Below are positions 61,964 to 64,000 of a stretch of 64,000 bases of DNA, in pieces (positions within the stretch are counted from its first letter, which is position 1; every line of letters starts with the position of its first letter). Source of the DNA: Fuerstiella sp. Its GTDB lineage: Bacteria > Planctomycetota > Planctomycetia > Planctomycetales > Planctomycetaceae. The notes below the pieces were generated by a model. The model was not told the origin of the DNA and searched no databases. It worked only from the letters and a program-made list of their open reading frames with translations. A program made the translations under genes and the position numbers. The stretch covers positions 21,655 to 85,654 of the forward strand of contig JALHMY010000033.1 of the NCBI GenBank assembly GCA_022843805.1. The letters are read 5' to 3'.

Positions 61964-62449
61964 ATGCCAGCATTCATGAAACTGGGCGATATCAAAGGCG
62001 AAGCCACTGACCAGGACCACAAGGACTGGATTCTGATTGAATCGATGAGTTCACCGATTTTCCGGTCCGTTCCTCAGGGAGCCAAGGACCAGCAGCGTAC
62101 GAAGGGCGAAACATCTCTGGGCGACGTTTCCGTGACTCGCCAGCTGGACAAGTCATCGACCAAACTTCAGGAAGCCTGTGCAAACGGAACGTTCTTCAAA
62201 GACGTGGAAATCCACTTCTGCACGACCGTCAAGAACAAGCAGGAACCTTATTTGACCTACAAGCTGTCCGACGTGATTGTCAGCAGCTACTCGATCTTCG
62301 CGAATTCCTCGGGGAGCCCGCTTCCATCCGAAAGCGTGACAATGGGCTACACCAAGGCCGAATGGAACTACATCACGATTGACCCGAAGACGGGCGACAA
62401 GAAGGGCAACGTGCCTGCCAAGTACAACCCGGCAGAAGGCCGAAGCTAA
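61964..62449 (+). CDS. hcp: Hcp, type VI secretion tube protein
   Basis: A 161-residue protein with a good AAGGAC ribosome-binding site. MPAFMKLGDIKGEATDQDHK and DWILIESMSS are the Hcp start. GDVSVTRQLDKSSTKLQEAC, FKDVEIHFCTTVKNKQEPYL and KLSDVIVSSYSIF follow the family pattern to the end. Hcp forms the hexameric inner tube of the secretion system and is often encoded far from the main cluster. A strong terminator follows and no other T6SS gene is in the window. Confidence 0.93.
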   Translation: MPAFMKLGDIKGEATDQDHKDWILIESMSSPIFRSVPQGAKDQQRTKGETSLGDVSVTRQLDKSSTKLQEACANGTFFKDVEIHFCTTVKNKQEPYLTYKLSDVIVSSYSIFANSSGSPLPSESVTMGYTKAEWNYITIDPKTGDKKGNVPAKYNPAEGRS

Positions 62450-62554
62450 GCAGCCTGATGCAGATCGCCACGGCCGCCTTCGGGAAACCAGTTCTGAACA
62501 GGGCTTACCAAAGGCGGGGCTTGAAAAACAGGTTACCGGCTATGCTGGTATGGT

Positions 62555-62593
62555 AAGGGCGGATGGTGCCGAACAGGCATCCCGCCCTTTTTT
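62555..62593 (+). terminator. Rho-independent terminator after hcp
   Basis: AAGGGCGGATGGTGCC (62555-62570) pairs, with small mismatches, with GGCATCCCGCCCTT (62576-62589), followed by a run of T. It ends the hcp transcript. Confidence 0.85.
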
Positions 62594-62879
62594 TGTGTTG
62601 GCTCTTTGATACTTCTCCGTATTTCGTCATCGTCTTTGTGATGACCGTTCAAAGGCGAAGAAGGAGGGACGGTGCTAAGCGTGTCCGACGCGGAACGTGC
62701 ATAGGATTTACGGACACGTTGGCATGCCTGCTGGTGCGGGAAGCACGATCTCTGCACTGCATCGCTGGTCGTGTCTGTTCGAAAACAAGTAGAAACGTAT
62801 TCGGCAGTGGATGCTCGCCGTTGTCTTGCGAGGCCGGAGCGCCTTCCAGACACTGGTTAGGCGCTGTCAAACAATAAGT

Positions 62880-62929
62880 GTCGCCTTTTGCTCCGCAAAA
62901 GGATGCTCTTTCGCGGAGCGAAGGGCGAC
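62880..62929. repeat. Long stem-loop repeat
   Basis: GTCGCCTTTTGCTCCGC (62880-62896) pairs with GCGGAGCGAAGGGCGAC (62913-62929) over 17 bp with two G-T pairs around a 16-nt loop. Stem-loops of this kind (CGCCTTTCGCTCCGCGAAAG) are dispersed in planctomycete genomes as far as I know. Confidence 0.6.
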
Positions 62930-63550
62930 TATGGCGGTAGCCATGCTCCTCGCGATCGCTCCACCGTCCAACGGTGCTGCGATGGTGATCCGTCCGGATG
63001 ATTTTGCAATTTTGAAGTATGCAGTCTGCCAGGCCGATGTGAAGCTCGTTTTCGGGTCAGTGTGGTCCGTACATCCAGGCGGGTTCGCCCTCGGAGTCCG
63101 TTCAATATTTCCGACATGCTTCACCAGCAACGTAGTAAACATGGCATTTGGATTCACGTGCTACCTGGTATTGTTATGGATGATTCAGCGATTTATTGAA
63201 CGTTCATTCTGTTCGAGCGAAAGCCAGGTTCCTGACAGTTCACAGTTCCTGACAGGAGTTTTTGTCTATTCGGTTGGACTGTCTCCTGCACTGGCGTCCT
63301 GCTGGTACCGCTTTACAGAAGAAGTTGCTGCGGCCTTAGTCACAATTGACCCCCGTCGGCCGACGACGAACTCATTTGGTGTTGCCAGGTGTCATTGTCG
63401 TGTGCCGAAGCCGCTGGCAGTGGGCGAGTCTTTATCGTCCAGCACGGTGGCCCGGTTGTGGTAGTTTGCGTTTGCTTTGTGGGGCACCTTCTCATTTGCG
63501 TCTCGCGGAGAACGTTTGTCGCATTGGTGATAGTACTATTGACTGCTATC

Positions 63551-63596
63551 GGTGTTCCTGAAACTAATCAGGCGGTGTTCCTGAAACTAATCAGGC
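63551..63596. repeat. Exact 23-bp tandem duplication
   Basis: Two identical adjacent copies starting GGTGTTCCTGAAACTAATC (63551-63573 and 63574-63596), each with an internal CCTGA/TCAGG inverted repeat. It lies upstream of the Rpn family gene. Confidence 0.8.
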
Positions 63597-63781
63597 GCGA
63601 TTGTTCGAGAGAACGCCGGGAATCCCGGACTCCGAATCGGTGAACCGGACCGCGATGTTCAGCTGGTCCCCTTCAGAGGCAGACAGTGGTCGTTTGCGAA
63701 CCGGACGCTAGAATTCTGCCTTGCTGGCGAAGGCCAGAAAATGGTTTGCAGCAACCACAACTCATCATTGACGAGACACAC

Positions 63782-64000
63782 ATGGCAATCGGTATCAGTC
63801 CGCTGGTGGATTTTGTGTTTAAGCTTTTGCTCGGGAGCCCGGAGCACAGCAGAGTGACCATTCATTTTTTGAACGCGATTCTGGTGGATCACCCCAGGAT
63901 TACGAGTGTTCAATTCCTGAATCCGTTTCTGGGCAAGCAAACCGAGACTGACAAGCTCGCCGTTCTGGACATACTGGCGACAGATGAGCACGGTCGATTG
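63782..64000 (+). CDS. Rpn/PD-(D/E)XK nuclease family protein, 5' part
   Basis: The frame is open from ATG 63782 to the window end (73 residues). MAIGISPLVDFVFKLLLGSP and TIHFLNAILVD, then ITSVQFLNPFLGKQTETDKL and AVLDILATDEHGR, follow the pattern of the Rpn recombination-promoting nuclease/transposase-like family. The Asp-containing 'DKLAVLDI.A.D' strand is part of the PD-(D/E)XK nuclease core. The gene is truncated by the window, so its length and state are unknown. It may belong to a mobile element. Confidence 0.75.
   Translation, partial: MAIGISPLVDFVFKLLLGSPEHSRVTIHFLNAILVDHPRITSVQFLNPFLGKQTETDKLAVLDILATDEHGRL

Larger units (their letters stand above)
62594..63781. other. Gene-poor region with repeats and decayed frames
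   Basis: 1188 nt. The longest + frame (62811-63464) starts inside a stem-loop repeat, has no ribosome-binding site and its product is not recognisable, although it includes a hydrophobic stretch (AFGFTCYLVLLWMIQRF). Other frames are short. I regard the segment as intergenic with remnants. Confidence 0.45.

Noticed and set aside
62811..63464. 217-codon frame
   Set aside because: Starts inside repeat DNA, lacks a ribosome-binding site, and its product shows no family pattern; kept only as part of the gene-poor region.

Overview
The window looks like a planctomycete chromosome. The host part carries several lineage hallmarks: PEP-CTERM proteins, a DUF1559 protein with a pseudopilin N-terminus, a DUF1501 protein with a Tat leader, a Ser/Thr kinase fused to an FGE-sulfatase domain next to its own ECF sigma factor, an MJ0042-type zinc-ribbon protein, and an rsmH-ftsI cluster without ftsZ-type neighbours. 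The genus cannot be fixed from sequence alone.

Positions 1 to about 35130 are an integrated tailed-phage genome, nearly all on the + strand. The left edge cuts into a tyrosine recombinase gene, followed by an excisionase-like gene and a 1.5-kb gene-free stretch full of hairpins and terminators. Next is a lower-GC accessory block (2410-5408) with an ADP-ribosyltransferase-like protein, a HEPN-domain protein with an intact R-x4-H motif, and a four-helix membrane protein. This block is the best candidate for an undescribed anti-phage or abortive-infection system. Small regulatory and hypothetical genes and a ParB-like protein follow (5532-10960). A textbook morphogenesis module comes next: TerS, GpA-type TerL, zinc-ribbon protein, gpW-like joiner, lambda-type portal, a protease-capsid fusion, decoration protein, head-tail and tail completion proteins, tail tube, tape measure and tail-tip proteins (11237-28979). 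The element ends with a protein built of four tandem W/NxxW repeats, a host-style zinc-ribbon membrane protein, a second, intact tyrosine integrase (33124-34341), and the 5' half of a tRNA-Arg(UCU) gene that probably marks the attachment site.

From 35.8 to 39.5 kb are three PEP-CTERM genes and decayed remnants (an HsdR-like N-terminus and a truncated RNase H). A five-copy array of ~400-bp repeats (39850-41660), each carrying a ~136-bp inverted-repeat unit, separates these from the kinase/sigma pair. Then come an AhpD-like protein, a lipoprotein, the DUF1559 protein, and a two-gene ImmA/IrrE-like pair whose metallopeptidase motif is degenerate.

The core segment 52606-57494 encodes RsmH, a LysM membrane protein that overlaps rsmH by 103 nt, an FtsL-like protein and FtsI. 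It is followed by a 38-bp tandem repeat array, a DUF1501 protein, UxaA with a coupled methyltransferase, a stand-alone Hcp (type VI secretion), and, at the right edge, the start of an Rpn/PD-(D/E)XK family gene. Work was by eye: family assignments come from recognised motifs, gene order and lengths, not from database searches.
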